Source of the DNA: JAFEBO01 sp036392375 | GTDB taxonomy: Bacteria > Planctomycetota > Phycisphaerae > Phycisphaerales > UBA1924 | Assembly (NCBI GenBank): GCA_036392375.1 | Contig: DASVYC010000016.1 | Span: 1 to 55,329 of the forward strand | Direction: 5' to 3' | Length of the DNA stretch: 55,329 bases | Shown here: positions 42,303-50,422 of the stretch, in pieces | How the letters are laid out: each line of letters starts with the position of its first letter | Numbering within the stretch: position 1 is the first letter of the stretch | Notes under the pieces: generated by a model | The model's input: only the letters and a program-made list of their open reading frames with translations | What the model was told of the DNA's origin: nothing | The model's database searches: none | Program-made: the position numbers and the translations under genes

Positions 42303-42565
42303 CGAACAACGATTACATCACGTGCCGCGAGCTGATCGACTTCATCGCGGATTACCTCGAGCAGCGCCTCGACGCCGAGCAGCTCCGTGATTTCGAGCGG
42401 CACCTGACGGTCTGCCCGTCGTGCGTGAACTACCTGGCGGCGTACCGGCGGACGGTCCAGCTGGGCAAGCAGGCGTTGGCGCCGACCGAGGAGCCGGCGA
42501 CGGGCCTGGCGCCCGAGGGGCTGCTGAAGGCGATCAAGGCGGCGCGGCGCAACGCCGCGGTGTAA
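42299..42565 (+). CDS. Zinc-binding anti-sigma factor (zf-HC2/ZAS type)
   Basis: An 88-residue protein with a ZAS domain: TCRELIDFIADYLEQRLDAE, then RHLTVCPSCVNYLAAYRRTV, giving the HxxxCxxC zinc motif. There is no membrane helix, so it is a soluble anti-sigma. The GTG start overlaps the sigma stop (GTGA), indicating coupled synthesis of the pair. The zinc-bound Cys pair could act as a redox switch. The short C-terminal tail is Ala/Lys-rich. Confidence 0.9.
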   Translation: MTNNDYITCRELIDFIADYLEQRLDAEQLRDFERHLTVCPSCVNYLAAYRRTVQLGKQALAPTEEPATGLAPEGLLKAIKAARRNAAV

Positions 42566-42573
42566 GCACGCGC

Positions 42574-43476
42574 ATGAGCCGACCAACGCATCCCACCCCG
42601 CGACGCCTCGCTTGCATGGAAGTATGGGGCGGACACGACGGCTTTGTGGGCGAGGTGTCGGTGCCGGGCAACGACGTGTTCGTGGGCTGCACGCCGCACC
42701 ACGGCGAGGCCCAGGGCGGGGACATCTACTACGTCTCCAACTGTGCCGCGGGCCTGATCACGCGGTTTGTGCTGGCCGATGTGGCTGGCCACGGCAGCGT
42801 GGTGGCGTCAACGGCGGCGGGCCTGCGGGACCTGATGCGGCGCTCGATCAACACGCCCGACCAGAGCCGCTTCGCCCGCTCGCTCAACACGCGGTTCTCG
42901 CGCGCGAGCGGGCGGTTCGCGACGGCGGTCTTGGTGTCGTACTTCGCGCCCACCGACCACGCGATCATCTGTAACGCGGGGCATCCGCGCCCGCTGCATT
43001 ACTCGGCCACACGCGGCGAGTGGCGGTACCTCGACGCCGATGTGCCCGATGCGCTGGGGGCGTCGCGGCAGGGTGAGGTGGGCGCGTCCAACCTGCCCCT
43101 GGGCGTGATCGACCCCACGGAGTACGAACAGTTCGCGATCCGGCTCGATCGCGGGGATCTGCTGGCGCTGTACTCCGACGCGTTCATCGAGGCCCGCGGC
43201 GGCGAGAACAAGCCATGGGGCGAGGATGGTCTGCTTGATGTGGTGCGGAGCGTCACCGCGGCCCGCGATACTGAACCAGGCGTTTGCGCCGCGGCTCTCG
43301 ATCCCGCGACACTGCGGCAACGCGTGCTCGACGAGATCGCCGCACGCACGGGCGAGCCGCGGCTCGACGACGACGCGACCATGATCGTGCTGCACCACAA
43401 TGCGTCGGACCCGCCGGAGCAATCGCTGAGCGAGCGCATCGTGGTGCTGGGCAAAATGCTGGGTTTGATCCGCTAA
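42574..43476 (+). CDS. SpoIIE-type PP2C serine phosphatase
   Basis: A 300-residue protein consisting essentially of one SpoIIE-like PP2C domain: GGDIYYVSNC with the metal-binding GD pair, ITRFVLADVAGHGSVVASTA (the second Asp), AIICNAGHPRPLHYS, and RGDLLALYSDAFIEARGG with the C-terminal DDDATMIVL. No sensor domain precedes it. The ATG at 42574 lies eight bases after the anti-sigma stop; a further Met at 42616 is possible. In partner-switching systems such phosphatases act on anti-sigma antagonists. Here the operon partner is a ZAS anti-sigma rather than an RsbW-type kinase, so the target is unknown. Confidence 0.9.
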   Translation: MSRPTHPTPRRLACMEVWGGHDGFVGEVSVPGNDVFVGCTPHHGEAQGGDIYYVSNCAAGLITRFVLADVAGHGSVVASTAAGLRDLMRRSINTPDQSRFARSLNTRFSRASGRFATAVLVSYFAPTDHAIICNAGHPRPLHYSATRGEWRYLDADVPDALGASRQGEVGASNLPLGVIDPTEYEQFAIRLDRGDLLALYSDAFIEARGGENKPWGEDGLLDVVRSVTAARDTEPGVCAAALDPATLRQRVLDEIAARTGEPRLDDDATMIVLHHNASDPPEQSLSERIVVLGKMLGLIR

Positions 43477-43504
43477 ACGATCGGCATCCCAAGGACCGAC
43501 CCGG

Positions 43505-43798
43505 GTGCAGGGACTTCGACTCCATAACACGGAGTTGCCCGATCGGCATCGCAGTGGCGTGGACACGCTCGCGCCTGTCATTCTCACGCTGGTCGGCGGT
43601 TATGCCCTGCTGGGCGCGGGTGTGGCGGTCTGGTTGATCTCCGCGGGATTGGGCCGACTGGATCGGGTCGCGGCCGGGGGGCCTTGGGGATTCCGGTTGT
43701 TGCTGGTACCGGGGCTGGCGGCGCTGTGGCCTTGGGCGATCTTGCGATCGATGCGCCAGTCAACCCCCGCAGCAGAGGAGCCGCGGCATGACGCGTGA
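43505..43798 (+). CDS. Small membrane protein upstream of the Rieske-ferric reductase
   Basis: A 97-residue protein with two hydrophobic helices (LAPVILTLVGGYALLGAGVAVW and FRLLLVPGLAALWPWAIL) and a polar C-terminus. The start codon is GTG at 43505 with AAGGA nine bases before; a second GTG at 43559 would give a shorter form. It overlaps the next small gene by 11 bases. No family recognised. The position before a haem-b/Rieske membrane protein suggests a small subunit or assembly protein. Confidence 0.65.
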   Translation: MQGLRLHNTELPDRHRSGVDTLAPVILTLVGGYALLGAGVAVWLISAGLGRLDRVAAGGPWGFRLLLVPGLAALWPWAILRSMRQSTPAAEEPRHDA

Positions 43799-43934
43799 CC
43801 TTCGGCATGCTCACCGGCGGGCGTGGCTGGTGCTTCCGATCGCCTTGATCGCGTTGCTGATGGTCGCCGACGCGACGCGCCGACGGGCGGAGCGAGCGAT
43901 CCGTCCGGTGTCGGTTCAGGAGCCCTCGCCATGA
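43788..43934 (+). CDS. 48-residue single-span membrane protein
   Basis: A very short gene: MTRDLRHAHRRAWLVLPIAL, then IALLMVADATRRRAERAIRP and VSVQEPSP. One hydrophobic helix (about residues 13-26) is flanked by Arg-rich ends. GGAG lies eight bases before the ATG, and its stop overlaps the ATG of the Rieske-ferric reductase gene (ATGA). The tight overlaps on both sides and a sound ribosome binding site argue that it is translated. It may be a small subunit of the redox membrane complex. Confidence 0.6.
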   Translation: MTRDLRHAHRRAWLVLPIALIALLMVADATRRRAERAIRPVSVQEPSP

Positions 43935-45007
43935 GTGTTGGCTATGTCGCGGTCCAGTGGAGCCCGCACAAACGGCGGTACGACGCGGCGGCCGCGGCGG
44001 CGGTGGTTGTGTTTCTGGGTTCGTGGGTGGTCGCGGGCAAGCTGATGTGGCGCGGCAATCACGCGCTTTCGGATGAAGTCTTGATTCTCCGCGGTTTGGG
44101 TGCCTGCGCCGCGGTGCTGCTGCACGTGATCCTCGCGATCGGCCCGCTGGCCCGCCTCGATCGGCGTTTCCTGCCCGTGCTGTACAACCGGCGGCACCTG
44201 GGTGTGATGACGTTCTTGGTCGCGTTGACGCACGCGTTGCTGGCCATCGGATACTACCACGGCTTCGGCGTGGTCTCGCCCTTGATTTCGCTCTTGACCA
44301 GCAACACCAGTGTTTCGTCGCTGCGGGGCTTTCCCTTTGAGTGGCTGGGGTTGGTCACGCTGGCGATTCTGTTCCTGATGGCGGCGACCAGCCACGACTT
44401 CTGGCTCAAGAACCTGGGCGCGAGGGCGTGGAAGCGGCTGCACATGCTGGTCTACGTCGCGTACGCGGCCTTGGTCGGCCATGTCGCGCTGGGGGCGTTG
44501 CAGACCGATCGCGGCGGCGTGTACGTCTGGATTGTGGGCGCCGGGGTTGTGATGCTCAGCGGCATGCACCTCGCCGCCGCGTTGCGTGAGACACCGATTG
44601 ACGCGGGGAAAGCAGCATCCGCAAACGGGGAGACGTGGCTGGATGTCGGGGCTGCCGACGAGATCCCGATGGATCGGGCCCGGATCGTGGCGGCTCGGGG
44701 ACGCGAGCGGATCGCGGTGTTCCGGCACAAGGACGGGTTCTCGGCGGTGACGAATGTGTGCGCCCATCAGGGCGGGCCGTTGGGCGAGGGCAAGGTGATC
44801 GACGGGTGCATCACGTGCCCGTGGCACGGGTGGCAGTACCGACCGGGCGATGGCTGCTCGCCCCCGCCTTTCACAGAGAAGATCGCGACCCACGCGGTAC
44901 GGATCACGCGCGGACGGGTCGAGGTCTCGGTTCGGGCGATGCCGCCGGGCACGGCGCTGCCGCCAGCTCGCGTCCTGGACGCCGTGGAGGAACGCCGCAA
45001 TGACTGA
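43931..45007 (+). CDS. Ferric-reductase-like transmembrane protein fused to a Rieske 2Fe-2S domain
   Basis: A 358-residue fusion. Residues about 20-220 form a six-helix ferric-reductase/MsrQ-like haem b domain with helix-embedded histidines (LLHVILAIGPLA, LTHALLAIGYYHG, LHMLVYVAYAALVGHVALG). Residues about 250-335 are a Rieske domain: VCAHQGGPLGEGKVIDGCIT followed by CPWHGWQYRPGDG, giving the CxH...CxxH cluster ligands. Electron transfer between haem b and a Rieske centre is implied; the direction and acceptor are unknown. Its ATG overlaps the 48-residue gene, and it overlaps the next gene by eight bases, so the block 43505-45776 is one coupled unit downstream of the sigma operon. Confidence 0.9.
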   Translation: MSVGYVAVQWSPHKRRYDAAAAAAVVVFLGSWVVAGKLMWRGNHALSDEVLILRGLGACAAVLLHVILAIGPLARLDRRFLPVLYNRRHLGVMTFLVALTHALLAIGYYHGFGVVSPLISLLTSNTSVSSLRGFPFEWLGLVTLAILFLMAATSHDFWLKNLGARAWKRLHMLVYVAYAALVGHVALGALQTDRGGVYVWIVGAGVVMLSGMHLAAALRETPIDAGKAASANGETWLDVGAADEIPMDRARIVAARGRERIAVFRHKDGFSAVTNVCAHQGGPLGEGKVIDGCITCPWHGWQYRPGDGCSPPPFTEKIATHAVRITRGRVEVSVRAMPPGTALPPARVLDAVEERRND

Positions 45008-45776
45008 GCCCTCCGACTCCTCGGCTTTCTACGTCGGGTACCTGCCCACGCCGCGGCCTTTGGTGAGGTTCCTCCGGGTCTTTGTGCCGGTGACGCTGTG
45101 GACCTTGGCGACGGTCGCGACGTTGATCAGCGCGACGGCGACCGACCCGGGGCCCGCGGTCTGGAACGACGGTCGAGCGCAGACGTTCCGCGGGACGCTG
45201 GTGCGATGGCCGTATCCCATGCTGATCGAAAGGGGCGGAAGTCACGATGGATCGGAGAACGCGGCGCGATCCGCTCGACTCCTGATCGAGACCGGCAAAC
45301 GCGGCGTCTCGCGGCCGCTGGACGCGCTGGACGGACGGCCTGTGGTGATCAGCGGCTGGACGCTCGAGCGTTCCGGGCAGCGGATGGTCGAGCTCGAGCC
45401 CGATGCGGCGGCGTTGGCGGCGGACGAGCGGGCGGCGGCGCCGGACCTGGGCAAGCCGGTGCCCCTCGGGATGGTCACCCTTCGGGGCGAGATCGTGGAT
45501 TCCAAGTGCTATCTCGGTGCGATGAAGCCGGGAAACGAGAAGCCGCACAAGGCGTGCGCGACGCTTTGCATCCGCGGCGGGGTGCCGCCGGTGCTGATCG
45601 AGCGCGATGCCGACGGCACGACCCGCGCGACATTGCTGGCTGACGCGGGCGGCGGGCCGCTGGGGGCGGAGGCGTGGGAGTACGTGGCGGATCCGATCGA
45701 GATCCGGGGGGAGCTCGAGACCTGGGCCGGCATCCGGCGGTTGCGGGTAACACCGGGCTCGATCAGGAGACTTTGA
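45000..45776 (+). CDS. Membrane-anchored protein of unknown function, Rieske-operon partner
   Basis: A 258-residue protein with one N-terminal membrane anchor (LRVFVPVTLWTLATVATLIS) and a large extracytoplasmic part. The part ALDGRPVVISGWTLERSGQRMV and the section MVTLRGEIVDSKCYLGAMKP then GNEKPHKACATLCIRGGVPP look like two related beta-barrel (OB-like) units. Two conserved-looking cysteines (ACATLC) might bind metal or form a disulfide. The ATG at 45000 overlaps the Rieske gene by eight bases. I do not recognise a named family, but the coupling indicates a role with the Rieske-haem membrane protein. Confidence 0.7.
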   Translation: MTEPSDSSAFYVGYLPTPRPLVRFLRVFVPVTLWTLATVATLISATATDPGPAVWNDGRAQTFRGTLVRWPYPMLIERGGSHDGSENAARSARLLIETGKRGVSRPLDALDGRPVVISGWTLERSGQRMVELEPDAAALAADERAAAPDLGKPVPLGMVTLRGEIVDSKCYLGAMKPGNEKPHKACATLCIRGGVPPVLIERDADGTTRATLLADAGGGPLGAEAWEYVADPIEIRGELETWAGIRRLRVTPGSIRRL

Positions 45777-45854
45777 CGGACTTTGAGGGCCGAATTCATG
45801 TCACAGCGGCATCGGAGGGGAATCACAGGGGACGATCGGAATGCGGAGACATCG

Positions 45855-46478
45855 ATGACGACCCTATCTGCTCGCGCTTCGCACGCTCAACCGGCATCGT
45901 CTGCGACGAACCCGGGTTCGCAAGCTTCGGTTTCGCCGACAGCGGCGGCGTTCGCACGCCCTGTGAGCGCGCTGCTGCAGGAGCTCGCGGGCGTGCTGGC
46001 CGCCCTTGACGCAGAGAAGTACACGCAGAGCGCCGACGACACGTTCTTTCGGGGCACGATCGGCGGGCACGTGCGTCACTGCCTGGACCACGCGCGGGCC
46101 TTGCTGGATGGGCTGGAGTCCGGCGTCGTGGACTACGACAACCGTGTGCGCGGCTCGCGAATCGAGACCGATCCGGTTGCCGCTCGCGAGGAGGCGCATC
46201 GGCTGCAGCGGCTCGCCGAACATGCCGCACGACTGGCCGCGGACCTGCCGATGGTGGTGCGCATCCTTCCGACGCGAGACGGCGTGGCGGTTGCGTTGAC
46301 CACGTCGCTGGCCCGGGAACTGGCGTTTGTGCTCTCGCACACGATTCATCACAACGCGACGATCCGCGGGATGGCGGTCGCGATGGGCGTGCCGACACCG
46401 GCGGCGTTCGGCTACGCGCCCGCGACGCTGCAGCACCTGGACTCCGCCGGGTCGGAGCGCAGCGCGTGTGCACATTGA
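45855..46478 (+). CDS. DinB-like four-helix protein
   Basis: A 207-residue helical protein with the DinB/YfiT arrangement of three metal-binding His: GGHVRHCLDHARALLDGLES, and later LARELAFVLSHTIHHNATIR. Members bind a divalent metal; some act as thiol-dependent S-transferases, others are of unknown function. The first about 30 residues are low-complexity Ser/Ala. I used the ATG at 45855; an upstream start at 45783 is possible. Its end overlaps the GTG of the NRDE gene by 13 bases. Confidence 0.8.
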   Translation: MTTLSARASHAQPASSATNPGSQASVSPTAAAFARPVSALLQELAGVLAALDAEKYTQSADDTFFRGTIGGHVRHCLDHARALLDGLESGVVDYDNRVRGSRIETDPVAAREEAHRLQRLAEHAARLAADLPMVVRILPTRDGVAVALTTSLARELAFVLSHTIHHNATIRGMAVAMGVPTPAAFGYAPATLQHLDSAGSERSACAH

Positions 46479-47242
46479 CCGCGGTTCGCTTGGGACGATG
46501 GGACACGGGCGAGTTCCGCGTGGTCGTCAATCGCGACGAGCAGCGGACCCGGGCCGCGGCCCTGCCTCCGATCGTGCGACGCTGCGCCGGCATGGAAGCG
46601 ATTCTGCCGATCGATCCCGGCTCGGGCGGAACGTGGATCGCCGCGAACTCCGCTGGGGTGGTGCTGGCGTTGCTCAACGCGACCCCGATCGGGGGTTTGC
46701 TGCGCCGACAGCATCAGGAAAGCCGGGGCGTGATCGTGCCGTCGATACTGGGCTGCACCTCGGCGGGCGAGGCGGTGCGCCGGGCGCTTGAGGTTGATCC
46801 GACGCGATTCCCCGCGTTCCGGCTCGTCGCGATCGATGCGGAGTCGATCGGCGTGGTGGCATCGGACGGGACGGAGTCGCACGTGCAGACGATGCGGGAG
46901 TTCCGGGACCCGTTCATGGCGACTTCGTCGTCGCTGGGCGATCACGTGGTGGAGTGGCCGCGGCGGGAGCTCTTTGTGGAGCTGGTGCGTTCGACCGCCG
47001 ACCACGCCGCGGCGCAGGATGTCTTCCACGAGCACCGTTGGGGGGACCGGGCGCACGTGAGTGTGCGGATGTCGCGGCGGGACGCACGCACCGTGAGCCG
47101 CACCGCGGTGGAGGTGCTCGCGGGGACGATCAGTATGAACTATCGGTCGCTCGAGGACGACGGGTGCGAGCAACCGCGTCTTCTCGACGCCTGTTCGAAC
47201 GATCGGCACGCCTCGGTCGCGACAGCGAGGGTTCGAGCGTGA
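46466..47242 (+). CDS. NRDE-family (Ntn-hydrolase-like) protein
   Basis: A 258-residue protein starting MCTLTAV, where removal of Met exposes the N-terminal Cys used as nucleophile in this family. It is followed by FRVVVNRDEQRTR, the NRDE signature, and GSGGTWIAANSAGVVLALLN. The start codon is GTG at 46466. The C-terminal about 40 residues diverge from the family and end in an Arg-rich tail. Its stop overlaps the next gene's GTG (GTGA). The physiological substrate of NRDE proteins is mostly unknown. Confidence 0.85.
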   Translation: MCTLTAVRLGRWDTGEFRVVVNRDEQRTRAAALPPIVRRCAGMEAILPIDPGSGGTWIAANSAGVVLALLNATPIGGLLRRQHQESRGVIVPSILGCTSAGEAVRRALEVDPTRFPAFRLVAIDAESIGVVASDGTESHVQTMREFRDPFMATSSSLGDHVVEWPRRELFVELVRSTADHAAAQDVFHEHRWGDRAHVSVRMSRRDARTVSRTAVEVLAGTISMNYRSLEDDGCEQPRLLDACSNDRHASVATARVRA

Positions 47243-48339
47243 CCGCGTTTCCCAGCCGCGAATCCCGAGACCTGCCGCAGCCGGGGACCGCGGCCTCGCT
47301 GGGCGAGCGAGTCGGCGCGACGCTGGCGCGGTGGAGTCGCTGGGAATTCTGGCCCGCGTGGATGGTGTACGGGCTGTTGCTGCCGCACTTCGTGCGCCTG
47401 GCGTGGCGGCACCGCAGCGCGACGGTCTTCACCGCCGCGAATCCGGGCATGCCGCTGGGCGGCTTTGTGGGTGAGTCCAAGCTCGACATCCTCCGCTCGC
47501 TGCCGGCGGAGCACACCATCCCCGCCGAACCGATCGAGCCGCACGCAGACATCGAGCAGCGCATCGAGTGTGTGCGGCGTGTGCTCGACGACCGCGGCTG
47601 GTCGTTCCCGGTTGTCCTCAAGCCCGACGTGGGCGAGCGGGGCAAGCGGGTCTTCCTGGCCCGCACCCTCGAGGATGTGCGCGGGTACTTCGCGACCGGC
47701 GGCGAGCGCACGCTGGTGCAGCCGTATGACCCCGGACCTTTCGAGGTCGGGGTGTTCTACATGAGACACCCCGCCCAAGCAGCGGGACGCATCTATTCGA
47801 TCACGGAGAAATCGCACCCGTGCGTGGTGGGCAACGGTCGCGACAGCCTCGAGCGGCTGATCTGGTCGGACCCGAGGCTGCGCCTGCAGGCCGGCGTGCT
47901 TCTGGCGGCGCTGGGTGCGGCGACGCGGCGAGTCCCTGCGGCGGGTGAGAGGGTGCAACTCTCGATCGTCGGCAACCACTGCCGAGGCACGCTTTTTTGT
48001 GACGGTGCGCGGCTGGGAACCGCTGCCCTCGCTGCGGCCATCGACCGGATCGCCACGCAGATACCCGGCTTTTGCTTCGGGCGCTTCGACATCCGTTACG
48101 CAAACCCCGAAGCATTTGCTCGTGGCGAGGGGTTCCGCATCGTCGAGCTCAACGGCGTGCTGTCGGAATCGACCAACATGTACGACCCCAAGCACACGCT
48201 GCGTGAGGGCTTGTCGATCCTGCGCGAGCAGTGGACCGAGGCTTTCGCCCTCGGTGCGGCGAACGCTCGCCGCGGCGCCCGGGTCGCCTCCGCGCGGGAG
48301 CTCGTGCGTGCGTGGCGTCAGGCGCGCCGGAACGGATGA
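47239..48339 (+). CDS. ATP-grasp-fold protein
   Basis: A 366-residue protein. An N-terminal hydrophobic stretch (EFWPAWMVYGLLLPHFVRLA) is followed by an ATP-grasp domain: SFPVVLKPDVGERGKRVFLA (nucleotide Lys), LVQPYDPGPFEVGVFYM, then CFGRFDIRYANPEAF and FRIVELNGVLSESTNMYDP, supplying the Mg2+ ligands Asp/Glu/Asn. The GTG at 47239 overlaps the NRDE stop, so the two are coupled. Such membrane-associated ATP-grasp proteins form carboxylate-amine or related bonds; the substrate cannot be told from sequence. Confidence 0.8.
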   Translation: MTAFPSRESRDLPQPGTAASLGERVGATLARWSRWEFWPAWMVYGLLLPHFVRLAWRHRSATVFTAANPGMPLGGFVGESKLDILRSLPAEHTIPAEPIEPHADIEQRIECVRRVLDDRGWSFPVVLKPDVGERGKRVFLARTLEDVRGYFATGGERTLVQPYDPGPFEVGVFYMRHPAQAAGRIYSITEKSHPCVVGNGRDSLERLIWSDPRLRLQAGVLLAALGAATRRVPAAGERVQLSIVGNHCRGTLFCDGARLGTAALAAAIDRIATQIPGFCFGRFDIRYANPEAFARGEGFRIVELNGVLSESTNMYDPKHTLREGLSILREQWTEAFALGAANARRGARVASARELVRAWRQARRNG

Positions 48340-48874
48340 TCCCACACAGAGGCGGCGCGGGAGACCCGATGAAGGCCCTCGCGACACACCGCGAGGTGAT
48401 GTCTGATTTGGTCGGAGAGGGGCTATCTGATGGTGCGTTCGCCACTGGCGCGGTGCCCCAGATCCAGCGTAATTCCTTAGGATGTCATAATCTTCACCGC
48501 GCTCCGCGTTGCGTCCCAGCCGCAACAGCCGGCATGATCACATGAGGCCATTTTTAAGGGCAAAAGCGCGTATTCGTGAGTTCCCCTGCGGCAACGGTTC
48601 GTTAATGTGCATGGTGTCCGCGCACCGCTTGTCCCAGCCGGGGCCACATTCATCGACCTGCCAGTTCGTCATTGGGTTCTTTTCTTCTCCCGTGAGGATC
48701 TGAACCGACGCGTTTGGGTGCGGCGCTGCGACGGCAAAGGGTGAACAACGGGAGCATCAAGGCAAGCCAATGCCCCCCACCTTTGCATGACGTCGTGCTT
48801 GCCGCCGTGACGAGGCCAGCCATTCTCGCAGCTCTTTGCTTGAGACTGTCTGGAACTGCAGGAGGACAATCGAG
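48340..48874. other. 535-bp intergenic stretch before the kaiC-like operon
   Basis: I see no supported gene. There is a perfect 7-bp hairpin at 48377-48396 (a possible terminator of the ATP-grasp operon). The last part contains AGGAGGA, the ribosome binding site for the KaiC-like gene. The middle (about 48470-48620) is less GC-rich than its surroundings and probably carries the operon promoter, although I cannot pick one -35/-10 pair with confidence. Confidence 0.5.
48377..48396 (+). terminator. Hairpin, possible terminator after the ATP-grasp gene
   Basis: CCTCGCG-ACACAC-CGCGAGG, a perfect 7-bp stem, starts 38 bases after the stop. The T-content downstream is weak (TGATGTCTGATTTG), so termination is uncertain. 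Confidence 0.35.
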
Positions 48875-50422
48875 ATGGCGCGTGGAGGAATCCAGGAGGA
48901 GTCAACCCCGCTTTCGAGCGGCGTGCCCGGGCTAGATGACGTGCTGCGCGGGGGCTTTCCCGACGGCTGTCTGTACCTGATCAGCGGAGAGCCCGGTGCC
49001 GGCAAGACAACGCTGGCGATGCAGTTCTTGATGGCCGGCGCGCGTGCGGACGAGCGGTGTCTGTACATCACGCTGTCAGAAACCCGCTCGGAGATCGAGC
49101 GGGTCGCTCGCGCGCACGGCTGGGACCTCTCCAAGATCCGGATCCACGAGATGGTGCCATCGGAGCAGAACCTCTCCCCGGAGCGGCAACTGACGGTTTT
49201 TAACCCTTCCGAGCTGGAGCTGGGAGCGACCACCGAGGCGATGATCAGCGCGGTGCGGGAGTACAAGCCGCGACGGGTGGTCCTGGACTCGCTGTCGGAG
49301 CTCCGACTGATCGCGCAGAACGCGCTGCGGTACCGGCGTCAGGTGCTGGCACTCAAGCAGTTCTTTGCCGGCCGCGATTGCACGGTGCTGATGCTCGACG
49401 ACTGCAGCGGGGGCGACTGGAGCACCTCGTGCCGGGGGGCCGAGGGGCAGGTCGAGAGCATCGTGCACGGCGTGGTGGTGCTGGAGCAGATCGCCAGCCA
49501 GTACGGTGCGGAGCGACGACGGCTGCGGGTGTCGAAGCTGCGGGGTGTGGCATTCCGAGGCGGGTTCCACGACTTCGCCATCCGCCGCGGCGGGCTGGAG
49601 GTGTTCCCGCGGCTGGTCGCGTCCGAGCATCACGCGGAGTTCGCGGACGAGACCCTCACGAGCGGCAACGGGGCCCTCGATGCGTTGCTTGGAGGGGGCA
49701 TCCCGATGGGCACGAGCACCCTCCTGCTGGGGCCGGCGGGCACGGGCAAGTCAACGGTCGTCACGCAGTTCGCGGTGGAGGCGGCGGCCCGGGGCAAGCG
49801 GACAGCGATGTACGTCTTCGACGAGAATCTCGGGACGCTTCGCTCGCGATCGCGCAGCCTCGGGGTGTCGGTCGACGGGCCCATAAACGATGGGCTGCTC
49901 TCGATTCGGCAGGTGGATCCGGCCGAGTTGTCGCCGGGCGAGATGGCCGCCCAGATCCGCCGTGCCGTGGACGGGACGGACGGGCCCGGCATGCGGCCGG
50001 CCAAGGTCATCGTCATCGACAGCCTGAACGGCTATGTCAACGCGATGCCGGAGGAAACGTTCCTGATCGCCCAGCTACACGAGTTGCTCGCGTACCTGGG
50101 CCAGATGGGTGTGGTCACACTGCTCACCGTCACACAGACGGGCATGGTGGGCGGCTCGATGCAATCGCCGGTTGACACAACATACCTAGCCGACAACGTG
50201 ATCCTGTTCCGCTACTTCGAGTTCCGCGGGCGGGTGCGGCGGGCACTCTCCGTGGTGAAGAAGCGCAGCGGCCCGCACGAGGCAACAATCCGCGAGTTGC
50301 ACGTGACCGGCCGGGGGCTCCAAGTGGGTGAGCCGCTCGAGCAGTTCACAGGAGTGCTGACGGGCGTGCCGCGGTTTGAGGGAAACGGGGACGATCTGGA
50401 GAAGAAGGTCGGCGATGCCTGA
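48875..50422 (+). CDS. KaiC-like dual-RecA ATPase
   Basis: A 515-residue protein with two KaiC/RadA-type ATPase domains. Domain 1 (about residues 12-235) has Walker A GEPGAGKTT and Walker B RRVVLDSLSEL. Domain 2 (about 258-480) has GPAGTGKST and KVIVIDSLNGY, with AMYVFDENLGTLRSRSRSLG at the position corresponding to the KaiC EE region. The KaiC phosphorylation Ser/Thr pair is not evident. Outside cyanobacteria such proteins occur with histidine kinases as signalling ATPases. AGGAGGA precedes the ATG at 48875. It overlaps the histidine kinase gene by eight bases, so the two are coupled. Confidence 0.92.
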   Translation: MARGGIQEESTPLSSGVPGLDDVLRGGFPDGCLYLISGEPGAGKTTLAMQFLMAGARADERCLYITLSETRSEIERVARAHGWDLSKIRIHEMVPSEQNLSPERQLTVFNPSELELGATTEAMISAVREYKPRRVVLDSLSELRLIAQNALRYRRQVLALKQFFAGRDCTVLMLDDCSGGDWSTSCRGAEGQVESIVHGVVVLEQIASQYGAERRRLRVSKLRGVAFRGGFHDFAIRRGGLEVFPRLVASEHHAEFADETLTSGNGALDALLGGGIPMGTSTLLLGPAGTGKSTVVTQFAVEAAARGKRTAMYVFDENLGTLRSRSRSLGVSVDGPINDGLLSIRQVDPAELSPGEMAAQIRRAVDGTDGPGMRPAKVIVIDSLNGYVNAMPEETFLIAQLHELLAYLGQMGVVTLLTVTQTGMVGGSMQSPVDTTYLADNVILFRYFEFRGRVRRALSVVKKRSGPHEATIRELHVTGRGLQVGEPLEQFTGVLTGVPRFEGNGDDLEKKVGDA

